Origin: Candidatus Phocaeicola faecipullorum
GTDB taxonomy: Bacteria > Bacteroidota > Bacteroidia > Bacteroidales > Bacteroidaceae
DNA: 40,258 nucleotides
Assembly: GCA_018884025.1 (NCBI GenBank)
Contig: JAHLFB010000215.1
Coordinates: forward strand, 1-40,258
Reading direction: 5' to 3'
In this document: positions 1-9,268 of the stretch, in pieces
Position numbering within the stretch: position 1 is the first letter of the stretch
How the letters are laid out: each line of letters opens with the position of its first letter
Translations under genes and position numbers: made by a program
Notes under the pieces: model-generated
What the model was told of the DNA's origin: nothing
The model's input: the letters and a program-made list of their open reading frames with translations, nothing else
The model's database searches: none

Positions 1-49
1 TATTTAATGTGTGACGCCTGTACTACATTCTGTTTGTTTATATAAAATC

Positions 50-62
50 TTTCAAAGAACTT
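50..62 (-). promoter_or_regulatory. boxA-like antitermination motif in a leftward leader
   Basis: The minus strand reads AAGTTCTTTGAAAG about 40 bases downstream of the TACCTTTG promoter. It resembles the boxA consensus TGYTCTTTRA used for NusB/S10-dependent antitermination in rRNA leaders. No 16S sequence is visible, so the assignment rests on the motif and promoter only. Confidence 0.45.
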
Positions 63-98
63 ATTGTTTTGCAACCGTATCATTTTCGATTGCGGGTG

Positions 99-128
99 CA
101 AAGGTACGCACTTTTTTCATTCATGCAA
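99..128 (-). promoter_or_regulatory. Leftward promoter, probably of an rRNA operon outside the window
   Basis: Read on the minus strand, TACCTTTG (99-106) matches the Bacteroidales -7 element TAnnTTTG. A TTG (126-128) sits 19 bases upstream, the expected -33 spacing. The following bases GCACCCGC, together with the downstream boxA-like motif, resemble leaders of Bacteroidales rRNA operons as I remember them. The transcribed gene would lie left of position 1, so its identity is inferred. Confidence 0.55.
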
Positions 129-264
129 TACTTTCACACACTTTTTTTCAAAAAAAATTACATATCTATACACAAACGGCTGAATATCAACTAATAGCAA
201 ATAAATATTTTTATCTATTACATTACTATAACATTTATTGATACACATTATATAATATATGGAC

Positions 265-326
265 AAAAACGCTTCGTCATTCGACATAAAACGACGAAGC
301 ATTTTAATTCAAATGACGAAGCGTTT
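265..326. repeat. Inverted repeat with CTTCGTC/GACGAAG arms (copy A)
   Basis: AAACGCTTCGTCATT (267-281) pairs perfectly with AATGACGAAGCGTTT (312-326). A third, same-orientation GACGAAGC unit (288-305) lies between them and could pair alternatively with the left arm. The same kind of three-part element recurs at 16719-16782. Here it sits between a leftward promoter and a rightward lipoprotein gene, so it is not an obvious terminator for either. It might insulate the two units. Confidence 0.6.
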
Positions 327-366
327 CAAAACATAGAAATTCCTAAATCTTTTCAGTTTTCAATAT

Positions 367-374
367 TAAGTTTG
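367..374 (+). promoter_or_regulatory. Probable -7 element (TAAGTTTG) for the PepSY-like lipoprotein gene
   Basis: TAAGTTTG matches TAnnTTTG and lies 27 bases before the ATG at 402. No convincing -33 TTTG is seen. The in-frame TTG at 372 falls inside this element, which argues that it is not the translation start. Confidence 0.4.
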
Positions 375-401
375 CATCGTAACAATAAAACAGAATTTAT
401 T

Positions 402-1694
402 ATGAAGCAAATTAAACTTACCACAGCAGCCCTACTGTGCGGCACGCTTGTATTTACTTCATGCGACAAGCACAACAATGACAACCAAATAGACAATGCC
501 GTGTATTCAGCATTCGAGCGTGAATTTCCGGGGGCTACTGATGTATCGTGGACTACAAACGGGAATTATGCAATTGTATCATTCGACTGGAACGGTAGCA
601 GAAGCGGTAATAAAACTGATTACACCGCATGGTTTGAGAAAACTACCGCAGAGTTTATGATGCATGAATATGACATAAACTTTTCCGAACTTCCACAAGC
701 TGTAATCACTGCATTCAACGAAAGTACGTATTCACAGTCTCCATGGACAAAAGAGGATGAGGTGGATGTCATAAAAAGAAACGGAGAAAATCTCACGCTT
801 TATGTAATTGAAGTGGAAAAGAAAGAAAACGGAACAGAGACAGAGGCTGACCTGTATTATACAGGAGAAGGAGTATTGGTAAAAGAGGTACTGGACGCTG
901 ACAAAAACCCGGATTATACGGAACTTCTTCCTTCACAACCGGCAAATGATGTTTATTCATGGGTTGACAGTAAATATCCTGGAGCAAAGATTATAGATTT
1001 GGACCACGAAGACGGATGTATAGAAATAGAATTTGTATATGAGAACATGAAACATGAAGCATTACTGACTTCTGGTAATGAATGGATATATACAAAGAAA
1101 GACTACAACAGAAATTCTTCAGTATTGCCGGAACAAACCTTGAGCTACATTAACAGCAATTACCCAAACTATTGGATTGACGATATAGAATATTACGAAA
1201 CAGCGTCAAAAGGTAATTTCTTCAGTGTCGAAATAGAAGGAAGGTATGACGATGATGTAGAACTCTATTTTAACGCCAACGGTGAGATAATGAACTCAAA
1301 ACCAGATTTCAGCGATGAAATAAACGGAGGTATGACAACAAACTCATCAATACAGGCCGTAATAGACGAAAGATACCCAGGGGCGATTATTAAAGAAAAA
1401 GGAAATGATGACGGACTAACCGAGATTGAGATATACCATGACGGAATAGAGAAAGACGTATATTTCAACGGCAAGAATGAATGGGTAAGAACTGAATACG
1501 AAATAAGTTACGGGAAACTGCCGGAAAGCGTAAAGAACTACATAGAGGCAAATTACTCCAATCCAGACAACGAAGCGGACGCAGTAGAAACTCCTAAAGA
1601 AGAATGGTTCGAAATTGAAGCGCATAAAGGAAATTCAGAATATAAAGTTCTGATATATAAGAACGGAACATTGAAAGCTGAGTATAGGGATTAA
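402..1694 (+). CDS. PepSY-like repeat lipoprotein
   Basis: This is a predicted envelope lipoprotein of 430 residues. The N-terminus has a charged KQIK segment, a short hydrophobic stretch and a lipobox-like FTSC with Cys21. The mature part holds four or more repeats of a motif ending in YPGA (for example around EREFPGA, DSKYPGA and DERYPGA), each followed by acidic strand-forming segments and a LPxxV..YI helix pattern. This is typical of the PepSY-like (DUF2874) periplasmic family of Bacteroidetes. No catalytic residues are recognisable and the ligand is unknown. ATG 402 is chosen over TTG 372 because the TTG overlaps a promoter element and ATG 402 gives a clean signal peptide. The gene is monocistronic, ending in a strong terminator. 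Family assignment is fairly secure; function is unknown. Confidence 0.8.
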   Translation: MKQIKLTTAALLCGTLVFTSCDKHNNDNQIDNAVYSAFEREFPGATDVSWTTNGNYAIVSFDWNGSRSGNKTDYTAWFEKTTAEFMMHEYDINFSELPQAVITAFNESTYSQSPWTKEDEVDVIKRNGENLTLYVIEVEKKENGTETEADLYYTGEGVLVKEVLDADKNPDYTELLPSQPANDVYSWVDSKYPGAKIIDLDHEDGCIEIEFVYENMKHEALLTSGNEWIYTKKDYNRNSSVLPEQTLSYINSNYPNYWIDDIEYYETASKGNFFSVEIEGRYDDDVELYFNANGEIMNSKPDFSDEINGGMTTNSSIQAVIDERYPGAIIKEKGNDDGLTEIEIYHDGIEKDVYFNGKNEWVRTEYEISYGKLPESVKNYIEANYSNPDNEADAVETPKEEWFEIEAHKGNSEYKVLIYKNGTLKAEYRD

Positions 1695-1729
1695 CGAATA
1701 AAAAAATATATTATCATATCATCATAACG

Positions 1730-1783
1730 ACCATCCTGTCTTGCTGCCGGTTCAAACCCGAAACAGACAGGATGGTTTGTTTT
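1730..1783 (+). terminator. Rho-independent terminator after the PepSY-like gene
   Basis: ACCATCCTGTCT (1730-1741) pairs perfectly with AGACAGGATGGT (1765-1776), followed by TTGTTTT. Confidence 0.8.
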
Positions 1784-1815
1784 AAGGCGTAATACAAAGT
1801 AAATTAGCTCAACTA

Positions 1816-1846
1816 TTGCAAAAGAGCAAAAAAACTCATACTTTTG
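1816..1846 (+). promoter_or_regulatory. Promoter of frr
   Basis: TTG (1816-1818), a 20-base spacer and TACTTTTG (1839-1846) match the Bacteroidales -33/-7 consensus. The frr ATG follows 50 bases later. Confidence 0.65.
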
Positions 1847-1896
1847 TTCACTTAAAATATTATAATATAACAGCATAACCTAAAATTTTTAAAATA

Positions 1897-2457
1897 ATGG
1901 CAGATTCAAAAACTATAATCAGCGAAGCTGAAGAAAAAATGGACATGGCAACCATGTACCTTGACGAGACATTGGCACATATCCGTGCGGGAAAAGCTGA
2001 CATCCGTTTACTGGACGGCATCCGTGTTGACTCTTACGGAAGCATGGTACCTATCAACAATGTGGCAGCAGTGACAACACCTGATGCAAGAAGCATAGCC
2101 ATAAAGCCTTGGGACAAGAGCATGTTCCGCATCATAGAGAAAGCCATCATAGATTCTGAACTGGGAATCATGCCTGAAAACAATGGCGAAATCATACGTA
2201 TCGGAATACCTCCATTGACTGAGGAACGCCGTAAACAGCTGTCTAAACAGTGTAAAAGCGAAGTGGAAACAGCAAAAGTAAGTGTACGTAACGCACGTCG
2301 CGACGCAATCGACGCACTTAAGAAAGCTGTTAAAGAAGGTATGCCGGAAGACGAACAGAAAAACAGCGAAGCCAAACTGCAGAAAATACACGACAAGTAT
2401 ATCAAACAGATTGACGACATGTTCGCTGCTAAGGATAAGGAAATAATGACTGTATAA
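1897..2457 (+). CDS. frr: Ribosome recycling factor
   Basis: This encodes a 186-residue protein of normal family length. With EF-G it splits the post-termination ribosome into subunits. The N-terminal helix includes AEEKMDMA and the conserved THIRAGKA-like segment (here [24 protein letters not shown] without the usual TGR). The central part carries the [19 protein letters not shown] hallmark, and the C-terminal helix has the [13 protein letters not shown] pattern. The protein is cytoplasmic and likely essential. The gene has its own promoter and a hairpin downstream, followed by rsgA, another ribosome-associated factor. Confidence 0.97.
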   Translation: MADSKTIISEAEEKMDMATMYLDETLAHIRAGKADIRLLDGIRVDSYGSMVPINNVAAVTTPDARSIAIKPWDKSMFRIIEKAIIDSELGIMPENNGEIIRIGIPPLTEERRKQLSKQCKSEVETAKVSVRNARRDAIDALKKAVKEGMPEDEQKNSEAKLQKIHDKYIKQIDDMFAAKDKEIMTV

Positions 2458-2488
2458 TATACAGAGTATATCATTCATACTTCATAAT

Positions 2489-2546
2489 AAAAGAAGAATC
2501 TGCCCGGACAATGGCAAAACATAGTTTTAGGCAGTTTCTTCTTTTT
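2489..2546 (+). terminator. Long-loop terminator-like hairpin after frr
   Basis: AAAAGAAGAATCTGCC (2489-2504) pairs with GGCAGTTTCTTCTTTT (2530-2545) with one mismatch, and a T run closes the right arm. The 25-base loop is larger than usual, so termination may be partial and some transcription may continue into rsgA. Confidence 0.55.
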
Positions 2547-2592
2547 ATCATTAATATAAAATACATATTCATCATTCAAAAAACGAAATCTT

Positions 2593-3528
2593 TTGGATAA
2601 AGGCTTAGTAATAAAGAATACAGGTAGTTGGTATCTGGTGAAAACCGACGACGGGAATACAGTGGAATGCAAAATAAAAGGCAATTTCCGACTTAAAGGC
2701 ATCAGGAGTACAAATCCGGTGGCTGTGGGCGACCGTGTGAAGATTATACGCAATCAGGAAGGTACAGCTTTCATCTCTGAAATAGAAGACCGCAAAAACT
2801 ATATTATAAGACGCTCTTCAAACCTGTCAAAGCAATCGCACATAATAGCATCTAATCTGGACCAGTGCATGCTGATAGTAACGGTAAATTATCCTGAAAC
2901 ATCGACTACATTCATTGACCGCTTTCTGGCATCGGCAGAAGCCTATCGTGTACCGGTATGTCTGGTTTTCAACAAAACGGACTGCTACTCTGACGATGAA
3001 AACAGATATCTTGAAGGATTAATCAACTTATATACGACCATAGGTTATACATGTTATAAGGTTTCGGCACTGAACAATACCGGCGTTGACGAAATTAAAA
3101 AAGCTCTTGCTGGAAAAATTACATTGTTTTCCGGAAACTCAGGAGTAGGTAAATCAACTCTTATAAATGCTATATTGCCTGACCAGAAGCTCAAAACCGG
3201 CGAGATATCAACTGTACATAATAAAGGTATGCACACAACTACATTCTCCGAAATGTTTCAGGTAGAAGACGGCGGTTATATAATAGACACTCCGGGAATA
3301 AAAGGTTTCGGAACACTGGATATGAAGGATGAAGAAGTGGGACACTATTTCAAGGAGATTTTCAAATTCTCTGCCAATTGCAAATACGGGAACTGTACGC
3401 ACAGACATGAACCGGGATGTGCTGTAAGGGAAGCGGTTGAAAATCATTACATAAGCGAATCCAGATACGCATCATACCTGAATATTCTTGAAGACAAGGA
3501 AGAAGGCAAATACCGTTCGGCATTTTAA
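2593..3528 (+). CDS. rsgA: Ribosome small-subunit-dependent GTPase A
   Basis: RsgA is a 30S maturation GTPase. The 311-residue protein has an N-terminal OB fold (about 1-85). The GTPase is circularly permuted, with motifs in the order G4 NKTD (127-130), G5 SAL (158-160), G1 GNSGVGKST (181-189) and G3 DTPG (232-235). A C-terminal zinc site uses Cys263, Cys268, His270 and Cys276. This order is diagnostic of the RsgA/YjeQ family. The start is a TTG at 2593; the family normally begins [10 protein letters not shown], and no in-frame ATG precedes that conserved segment. The gene sits 46 bases before an amino-acid permease, possibly cotranscribed. Confidence 0.95.
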   Translation: MDKGLVIKNTGSWYLVKTDDGNTVECKIKGNFRLKGIRSTNPVAVGDRVKIIRNQEGTAFISEIEDRKNYIIRRSSNLSKQSHIIASNLDQCMLIVTVNYPETSTTFIDRFLASAEAYRVPVCLVFNKTDCYSDDENRYLEGLINLYTTIGYTCYKVSALNNTGVDEIKKALAGKITLFSGNSGVGKSTLINAILPDQKLKTGEISTVHNKGMHTTTFSEMFQVEDGGYIIDTPGIKGFGTLDMKDEEVGHYFKEIFKFSANCKYGNCTHRHEPGCAVREAVENHYISESRYASYLNILEDKEEGKYRSAF

Positions 3529-3574
3529 ATAGCCGAGCCTGCAAAACATAATACATAATAAATACAACAACGAA

Positions 3575-5233
3575 ATGGGACTGTTCATAAGAAAAAGTAT
3601 AGAAAGCCTTCAGGCAGAAGCACTAGCATCAGGCAGCAAAACACTTAAAAGGGTGCTTGGACCTGTTAGTCTGGTAGCATTGGGAGTGGGAGTAATAATA
3701 GGTGCCGGACTGTTCTCCATCACAGGAACAGTAGCGTCCGAATTTACAGGACCGGCTATTACTCTGTCATTCATCATTGCGGCAATAGGATGCTGCTTTG
3801 CCGGATTATGCTATGCGGAATTTGCTTCAATGATTCCTGTATCGGGAAGCGCATATACATATTCGTATGCCACCATGGGCGAGCTTATAGCATGGATTAT
3901 CGGATGGGATCTTGTTTTGGAATATACAGTTGCCGCAACGACAGTAAGTATAAGCTGGAGCCGGTATATGGTGGTCTTTCTGGAGAACATAGGAATAAAT
4001 CTACCCCACCATCTGACAGCATGTCCATGGGACGGAGGTGTGGTAAACATTCCTGCAATACTTATCGTTATAATGATGAGTTTAATACTCATGCGCGGAA
4101 CTGCCGGCAGTTCAATATTCAACGGACTGATAGTATTTCTTAAAATAGCCGTCATACTGGTATTTGTAGCATTGGGATGGAAATTCATACAGGCTGAAAA
4201 TTATGTGCCATACATACCAGAAAACACAGGTAAGCTTGGAGAATTCGGAATATCCGGGATATTCAGAGGGGCTGCAATAGTATTTTTTGCGTTCCTTGGA
4301 TTTGATGCGGTAAGTACAGCCGCACAGGAGACAAAGAATCCTAAGAGAGACATGCCGATAGGGATATTGGTATCACTACTGGTGTGTACCGTATTGTATA
4401 TATTATTTGCACATGTAATGACTGGAGTAGCCAATTACACCGAGTTTAAAGGTCATGTAGGGATAGCCCCCGTTGCCGTAGCAATAGAAAATATGGGTAC
4501 TGCTGATGCGGCAGGGATAATAACGCCTGCATATCCATGGCTGAACAAAGCCATAATACTGGCCATTCTGTTCGGCTACTGCTCTGTGATAATGGTTACG
4601 CTAATGGGACAAAGCCGTGTATTTCTCAGCATGAGCCATGACGGCCTACTACCTGAATTTTTCTCAAAAATAAACGAGAAGACAAGAACCCCGGTACACA
4701 GTAATTTGTTATTCATGGTGATTGTAAGCATACTGGCGGGATTTGTGCCAGCACAGGTGGCGGGAGAAATGACAAGCATAGGCACACTTCTTGCGTTTAC
4801 TCTGGTTTGTGCAGGAATACTTGTAGTACGCAAAACTATGCCGGATGCACCTAGAGCATTCAAAACTCCGTTTGTACCGGCTGTTCCGATACTCGGAATA
4901 CTGACATGCCTCTGTATGATGTGCTTTTTGCCAGCCGATACATGGATAAGACTTGTATTGTGGATGCTTATAGGTCTTGATGTGTATGTGGGTTATGGTA
5001 TAAAGCATAGCAAACTGGAACATGGAGTAAAAATAAGAAAGGGCGACATGATTCTAAATATTATGGGTATATCACTGTCCGTGCTTAGTATTATAACCGG
5101 ATTATGGCATCAGCAGACAGTAGGCTGGGAAGCAGACAAGACATTGCTGGCAATATCCTTTGTGTTCGCCATTACACATTGTGCATATTATATGTTCAGA
5201 ATGTGGAAACACTCAAAACCGACAGAACAATAA
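3575..5233 (+). CDS. APC-superfamily amino acid permease
   Basis: This is an integral inner-membrane transporter of 552 residues with about 12-14 hydrophobic segments. The first segment has the APC signature around GVGVIIGAGLFSITG (unwound TM1 substrate loop), and a second conserved block reads FFAFLGFDAVSTAAQETKNP. Length and motifs match the cationic amino acid transporter subgroup (YfnA/CAT-like), which imports amino acids by proton symport. Substrate cannot be told from sequence. It follows rsgA closely and is followed by an A/T-rich gap before cysQ. Confidence 0.85.
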   Translation: MGLFIRKSIESLQAEALASGSKTLKRVLGPVSLVALGVGVIIGAGLFSITGTVASEFTGPAITLSFIIAAIGCCFAGLCYAEFASMIPVSGSAYTYSYATMGELIAWIIGWDLVLEYTVAATTVSISWSRYMVVFLENIGINLPHHLTACPWDGGVVNIPAILIVIMMSLILMRGTAGSSIFNGLIVFLKIAVILVFVALGWKFIQAENYVPYIPENTGKLGEFGISGIFRGAAIVFFAFLGFDAVSTAAQETKNPKRDMPIGILVSLLVCTVLYILFAHVMTGVANYTEFKGHVGIAPVAVAIENMGTADAAGIITPAYPWLNKAIILAILFGYCSVIMVTLMGQSRVFLSMSHDGLLPEFFSKINEKTRTPVHSNLLFMVIVSILAGFVPAQVAGEMTSIGTLLAFTLVCAGILVVRKTMPDAPRAFKTPFVPAVPILGILTCLCMMCFLPADTWIRLVLWMLIGLDVYVGYGIKHSKLEHGVKIRKGDMILNIMGISLSVLSIITGLWHQQTVGWEADKTLLAISFVFAITHCAYYMFRMWKHSKPTEQ

Positions 5234-5343
5234 GGCGGGAAGTCTTAAAATAAGTTATAATAAACGGCTTAGTCCAGTAAATACGAGTTTTCTACTACAG
5301 GCGATTAGAAAAAAAGTTGTTATTTTACAGCGATTTATAGATT

Positions 5344-6153
5344 ATGGATAAAAATATATTAATGGTCGCAATCCGTGCTGCAATAGAAGCCGGTGCGAAA
5401 ATAATGAGCGTCTATACTGATCCGGATGCAGATTTTGAAATAGAAAAGAAAGCCGACAATTCACCTTTGACAATAGCAGATAAAAAATCACATGAAACAA
5501 TAAGTGGTATTTTGTCGGGAACAGACATTCCTATCCTAAGCGAAGAAGGAAAGAAGATTCCATATGAAACAAGAAGGGAATGGAATGAGTTATGGATTGT
5601 AGATCCACTGGACGGAACAAAGGAATTTATAAAAAAGAATGGCGAATTTACCGTAAACATAGCTTATGTAAAGGACGGTATTCCTCAAGCCGGAGTAATT
5701 TACATACCGGTAAGGGAAGAATTATACATTGGCGACTGTGAATACGGAGCATTCAAACTGGAGAATATAAAATCAATATCGGAAGAAGAAGAAGACTTCC
5801 ATTCTTTAATATCAAGAGCCAGCAAGCTGCCTGTAAATGAGGAGAGAAAGGATTTCGTAGTTGTAGCTTCACGTTCACATTTTTCAGCTGAAACAGAAGA
5901 ATTTATAGAAAAAATGAAGGGACTGCACAAGTCAATAGAGACAATTTCTAAAGGCAGTTCGCTAAAGCTTTGCCTCATAGCCGAAGGTAAGGCAGACATA
6001 TATCCCAGATTTGCTCCAACAATGGAATGGGATACTGCCGCAGGACACGCCATAATAAAGGCTGCAGGCAAAGAAGTGTATCACACGGACGAAATAACTC
6101 CTCTCACATACAATAAAGAAGATTTGTTAAATCCTTGGTTCATAGCCAAATAA
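5344..6153 (+). CDS. cysQ: 3'(2'),5'-bisphosphate nucleotidase CysQ
   Basis: CysQ hydrolyses 3'-phosphoadenosine 5'-phosphate (PAP) to AMP and phosphate, removing the inhibitory by-product of sulfotransferases. The 269-residue inositol-monophosphatase-fold protein shows the metal-binding residues SEEG (Glu67, Glu68) and DPLDGT (87-92), plus the C-terminal EWDTAAGHAI motif. It is the first gene of a tight rightward block with a transporter, the PAPS synthesis genes and a sulfotransferase, which fits a PAP-recycling role. A secondary inositol phosphatase activity is possible for this fold. Confidence 0.93.
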   Translation: MDKNILMVAIRAAIEAGAKIMSVYTDPDADFEIEKKADNSPLTIADKKSHETISGILSGTDIPILSEEGKKIPYETRREWNELWIVDPLDGTKEFIKKNGEFTVNIAYVKDGIPQAGVIYIPVREELYIGDCEYGAFKLENIKSISEEEEDFHSLISRASKLPVNEERKDFVVVASRSHFSAETEEFIEKMKGLHKSIETISKGSSLKLCLIAEGKADIYPRFAPTMEWDTAAGHAIIKAAGKEVYHTDEITPLTYNKEDLLNPWFIAK

Positions 6154-6167
6154 GATAGTATTAGGAA

Positions 6168-7709
6168 ATGTCGCACGAAATAATTATAGTTCTTGTCTCA
6201 CTTGTAGGAATGCTTGCCGCATTGATTGCGGACAAAATGAGGCCGGGAATGATTTTATTTACGGTTCTAGTCATATTCTTATGTACAGGAATACTTAGCC
6301 CGAATGAAATATTAGAAGGCTTCAGCAACAAAGGCATGATAACGGTGGCCATGCTTTTCCTTGTGAGTGAAGGCATCCGCCAAAGCGGGGCACTGACCAA
6401 ACTGACTGAAAAGTTATTACCGGTTAAGAATATAAACGTCTTCAAGGCACAACTCAGAATGCTGCCAAGCATTGCGTTCATATCGGCTTTCCTCAACAAC
6501 ACTCCCGTGGTGGTCATTTTTGCCCCGATAATAAAAAGATGGGCAAACTTCGTAAAACTGCCCGCCACATATTTTCTTATCCCGCTATCATATGTGACAA
6601 TACTCGGTGGCATGTGTACCCTGATAGGCACTTCGACCAACCTTGTGGTACACAGCATGATACAAGATGCCGGAATGGAAGGCTTCAGCATGTTCGAATT
6701 AGGGAAAATAGGCGTTTTCGTAGCCTTGGCCGGAATCATTTACCTGTTCATATTCAGCAAAAAGCTACTTCCTGCACAGCGTCCGGACCAAATCGTCTCA
6801 GGCGAGGACGACCCTTCGCTACATCCGATAGAAGCTGTGATTGGCCCTCGCTTCCCTGGCATAAACCGCAGGATTGCAGATTTTGACTTCAAACGCCATT
6901 ATGGCGCGGAAATAAAAGAACTTAGAAGGAACGGTAACACTTATACCAACCTGACAAAAATGCATTTCCGCGAGAACGACACACTCGTTATAATGGCCGA
7001 CGACAGTTTCATAAAGACATGGGGCGAATCGTCCGTCTTCATAATGCTTGCCAACGGTAAAGATTTCGAGCCTGTAGGCAAAAAGAAAAGGTGGCTGGCA
7101 CTGACACTACTGCTTATAATGATTATAGGAGCTACTGTAGGCGAATTGCCTGCCGTACAAAAGATATTGCCGGAAGGTATTAAGCTGGATATGTTTTTCT
7201 TCGTGTCAATAACAACCGTAATTATGGCATGGACAAAGATATTCCCTCCACGAAAATATACAAAATACATCTCTTGGGATGTGCTAATAACCATTGCTTG
7301 TGCTTTCGGGATAAGTAAAGCAATGGTGAATTCCGGAGTATCCGATTTGATAGCAAGCCACATAATAAGCCTGAGCCATAGTTACGGGCCTTACGTGCTG
7401 CTTGCCGCAATGTTCATCATAACCAACATTTTCACTGAACTGATAACGAACAACGCCGCAGCAGCTCTTTCTTTCCCGCTCGCGCTGTCTTTGTCACAGC
7501 AACTCGGGGTAAACCCTATGCCGTTCTTCGTCATAGTGTGCATAGCAGCATCGGCAAGCTTTTCCACCCCCATAGGTTATCAGACAAACCTCATAGTGCA
7601 AGGTATAGGGAATTACAAGTTTACAGATTTCGTACGCGTCGGATTGCCGCTGAACATAATAACATTCATTGTTTCCGTGTTGCTCATACCGCAAATCTGG
7701 CCATTCTGA
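6168..7709 (+). CDS. SLC13/DASS-family anion transporter, probably sulfate
   Basis: This is a 513-residue inner-membrane protein with about 10-12 hydrophobic segments in two halves. The first half has an SLC13-like FLNNTPVVVIFAPI segment and a GTSTNLVVHSM motif; the second half has TELITNNAAAALSFPLALS and the matching SFSTPIGYQTNLIV. These paired NN(T/A) and TPxGYQTN signatures define the DASS/ArsB-NhaD superfamily. A soluble insert in the middle (about residues 210-290, containing ELRRNG and NDTLVIMADD) looks like a TrkA-C/RCK_C domain, common in sulfate-type members. It starts 14 bases after cysQ and lies 23 bases before cysC, so sulfate is the natural substrate guess. Confidence 0.85.
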   Translation: MSHEIIIVLVSLVGMLAALIADKMRPGMILFTVLVIFLCTGILSPNEILEGFSNKGMITVAMLFLVSEGIRQSGALTKLTEKLLPVKNINVFKAQLRMLPSIAFISAFLNNTPVVVIFAPIIKRWANFVKLPATYFLIPLSYVTILGGMCTLIGTSTNLVVHSMIQDAGMEGFSMFELGKIGVFVALAGIIYLFIFSKKLLPAQRPDQIVSGEDDPSLHPIEAVIGPRFPGINRRIADFDFKRHYGAEIKELRRNGNTYTNLTKMHFRENDTLVIMADDSFIKTWGESSVFIMLANGKDFEPVGKKKRWLALTLLLIMIIGATVGELPAVQKILPEGIKLDMFFFVSITTVIMAWTKIFPPRKYTKYISWDVLITIACAFGISKAMVNSGVSDLIASHIISLSHSYGPYVLLAAMFIITNIFTELITNNAAAALSFPLALSLSQQLGVNPMPFFVIVCIAASASFSTPIGYQTNLIVQGIGNYKFTDFVRVGLPLNIITFIVSVLLIPQIWPF

Positions 7710-7732
7710 GAATAAATTTAAAAGTTATATAA

Positions 7733-8344
7733 ATGGAGAATAACAATAATATTTATCCGATATTCGACAAGATGCTCACCAGAGCCGACAAAGAAGAACT
7801 ACTGAAACAGCATAGCGTGATGATATGGTTCACAGGACTGAGCGGTTCCGGAAAAAGCACCATAGCAATAGCTTTGGAAAGAGAACTGCAAAAACGCGGA
7901 CTGTTATGCAGAATTCTTGACGGCGACAACATCAGAAGCGGAATTAACAATAATCTTGGCTTTTCCGAAGAAGACAGAGTTGAGAACATACGACGAATAG
8001 CAGAAATAGGTAAATTGTTCGTTGATACAGGTATTATTACTATAGCTGCCTTTATCAGTCCCAATAATGACTTAAGAGAGATGGCAGCGAATATTATAGG
8101 AAAAGAAAACTTCCTTGAAATTTTCGTAAGTACCCCTATAGAAGAATGTGAACGCAGAGACGTAAAAGGACTTTACGCCAAAGCCAGACGTGGGGAAATA
8201 AAGAATTTCACCGGAATTTCTGCTCCGTTTGAGGCACCGGAAAACCCTGCCCTATCAATAGACACATCAAAACTGAGCGTAGAAGAATCTGTAAACAAAT
8301 TACTTGAACTCATTCTTCCGAGAATATCATTCAAAAAAGACTAA
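7733..8344 (+). CDS. cysC: Adenylylsulfate kinase
   Basis: CysC phosphorylates APS at the 3' position to give PAPS. The 203-residue protein has the P-loop GLSGSGKS (35-42) and the family blocks LDGDNIRSGINNNLGFS and VDTGIITIAAFISPN. The ECERRDVKGLYAKARRGEIKNFTGISAP segment, described here by its key residues, covers substrate binding. It is a stand-alone kinase, not fused to CysN. It lies between the transporter and cysD in a likely operon. Confidence 0.96.
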   Translation: MENNNNIYPIFDKMLTRADKEELLKQHSVMIWFTGLSGSGKSTIAIALERELQKRGLLCRILDGDNIRSGINNNLGFSEEDRVENIRRIAEIGKLFVDTGIITIAAFISPNNDLREMAANIIGKENFLEIFVSTPIEECERRDVKGLYAKARRGEIKNFTGISAPFEAPENPALSIDTSKLSVEESVNKLLELILPRISFKKD

Positions 8345-8356
8345 AAACTAAAACAT

Positions 8357-9268
8357 ATGAACGAAGAATATAAACTTAGCCACTTGAAAGAACTTGAAGC
8401 GGAATCAATCCACATAATACGTGAAGTGGCTGCTGAATTTGAAAATCCTGTCATGCTATACAGTATAGGCAAGGATTCTTCTGTAATGGTACGTCTTGCA
8501 GAAAAAGCTTTTGCTCCGGGAAAAGTACCTTTTCCTCTGATGCACATCGACTCAAAATGGAAGTTTAAGGAAATGATACAGTTCCGCGATGAGTATGCCA
8601 AGAAATATGGTTGGAACCTTATTGTGGAAAGCAATATGGAAGCATTCAAAGCTGGAGTTGGACCTTTTACACACGGTAGTAAGGTACATACTGACCTGAT
8701 GAAGACACAGGCTTTACTTAATGCTCTGGATAAATATAAATTCGATGCGGCATTTGGCGGAGCAAGACGTGACGAGGAAAAATCACGTGCCAAAGAACGT
8801 ATATTCTCTTTCAGAAATGAATTCCACCAGTGGGACCCTAAAAACCAGCGTCCTGAACTGTGGGACATATATAATGCACGTATAAGAAAAGGCGAAAGCA
8901 TCCGTGTATTCCCTCTGAGCAACTGGACTGAACTTGATATATGGCAATACATACGACTTGAGAATATTCCTATCGTTCCACTATATTTTGCAAAGGAAAG
9001 ACCTGTAGTAAACATTGACGGACAGCTGATTATGCCAGACGATGACCGTTTGCCTGAAAAGTATAAGGACAAAATAGAAATGCGTAAGATACGTTTCCGT
9101 ACGTTGGGTTGCTGGCCACTTACCGGTGCCATAGAGAGTGAGGCTGACACTATAGAGAAGATAGTGGAAGAAATGATGACCACAACAAAGAGCGAACGCA
9201 CTACCCGTGTTATCGACTTCGACCAGGAAGCCAGCATGGAGCAGAAGAAGCGTGAAGGATATTTTTAG
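8357..9268 (+). CDS. cysD: Sulfate adenylyltransferase subunit 2
   Basis: CysD is the catalytic ATP-sulfurylase subunit, making APS from ATP and sulfate with CysN. The 303-residue protein has the PP-loop SIGKDSS (36-42) and the conserved [16 protein letters not shown] block (about 135-150). It also has the [10 protein letters not shown] and [13 protein letters not shown] segments. It starts 12 bases after cysC. Unusually, 98 bases of A/T-rich inverted repeat separate it from its partner cysN. Confidence 0.97.
   Translation: MNEEYKLSHLKELEAESIHIIREVAAEFENPVMLYSIGKDSSVMVRLAEKAFAPGKVPFPLMHIDSKWKFKEMIQFRDEYAKKYGWNLIVESNMEAFKAGVGPFTHGSKVHTDLMKTQALLNALDKYKFDAAFGGARRDEEKSRAKERIFSFRNEFHQWDPKNQRPELWDIYNARIRKGESIRVFPLSNWTELDIWQYIRLENIPIVPLYFAKERPVVNIDGQLIMPDDDRLPEKYKDKIEMRKIRFRTLGCWPLTGAIESEADTIEKIVEEMMTTTKSERTTRVIDFDQEASMEQKKREGYF

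Noticed and set aside
11..241. 76-codon frame at the left edge, plus strand
   Set aside because: It is Phe/Tyr/Ile-rich from A/T-rich DNA, overlaps the leftward promoter and leader, and has no family resemblance.
372..401. TTG start ten codons upstream of the PepSY-like lipoprotein
   Set aside because: The TTG lies inside a TAAGTTTG promoter element, and the extension would put polar residues ahead of the signal peptide.
6161..6739. 192-codon minus-strand frame
   Set aside because: It is antisense to the SLC13 transporter and is hydrophobic only because the opposite strand encodes membrane helices.
8341..9237. 298-codon open frame on the minus strand
   Set aside because: It lies fully opposite cysD, whose motifs are clear. 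The minus-strand protein is Ser/Leu/Ile-rich without recognisable domains, as expected for a shadow frame.
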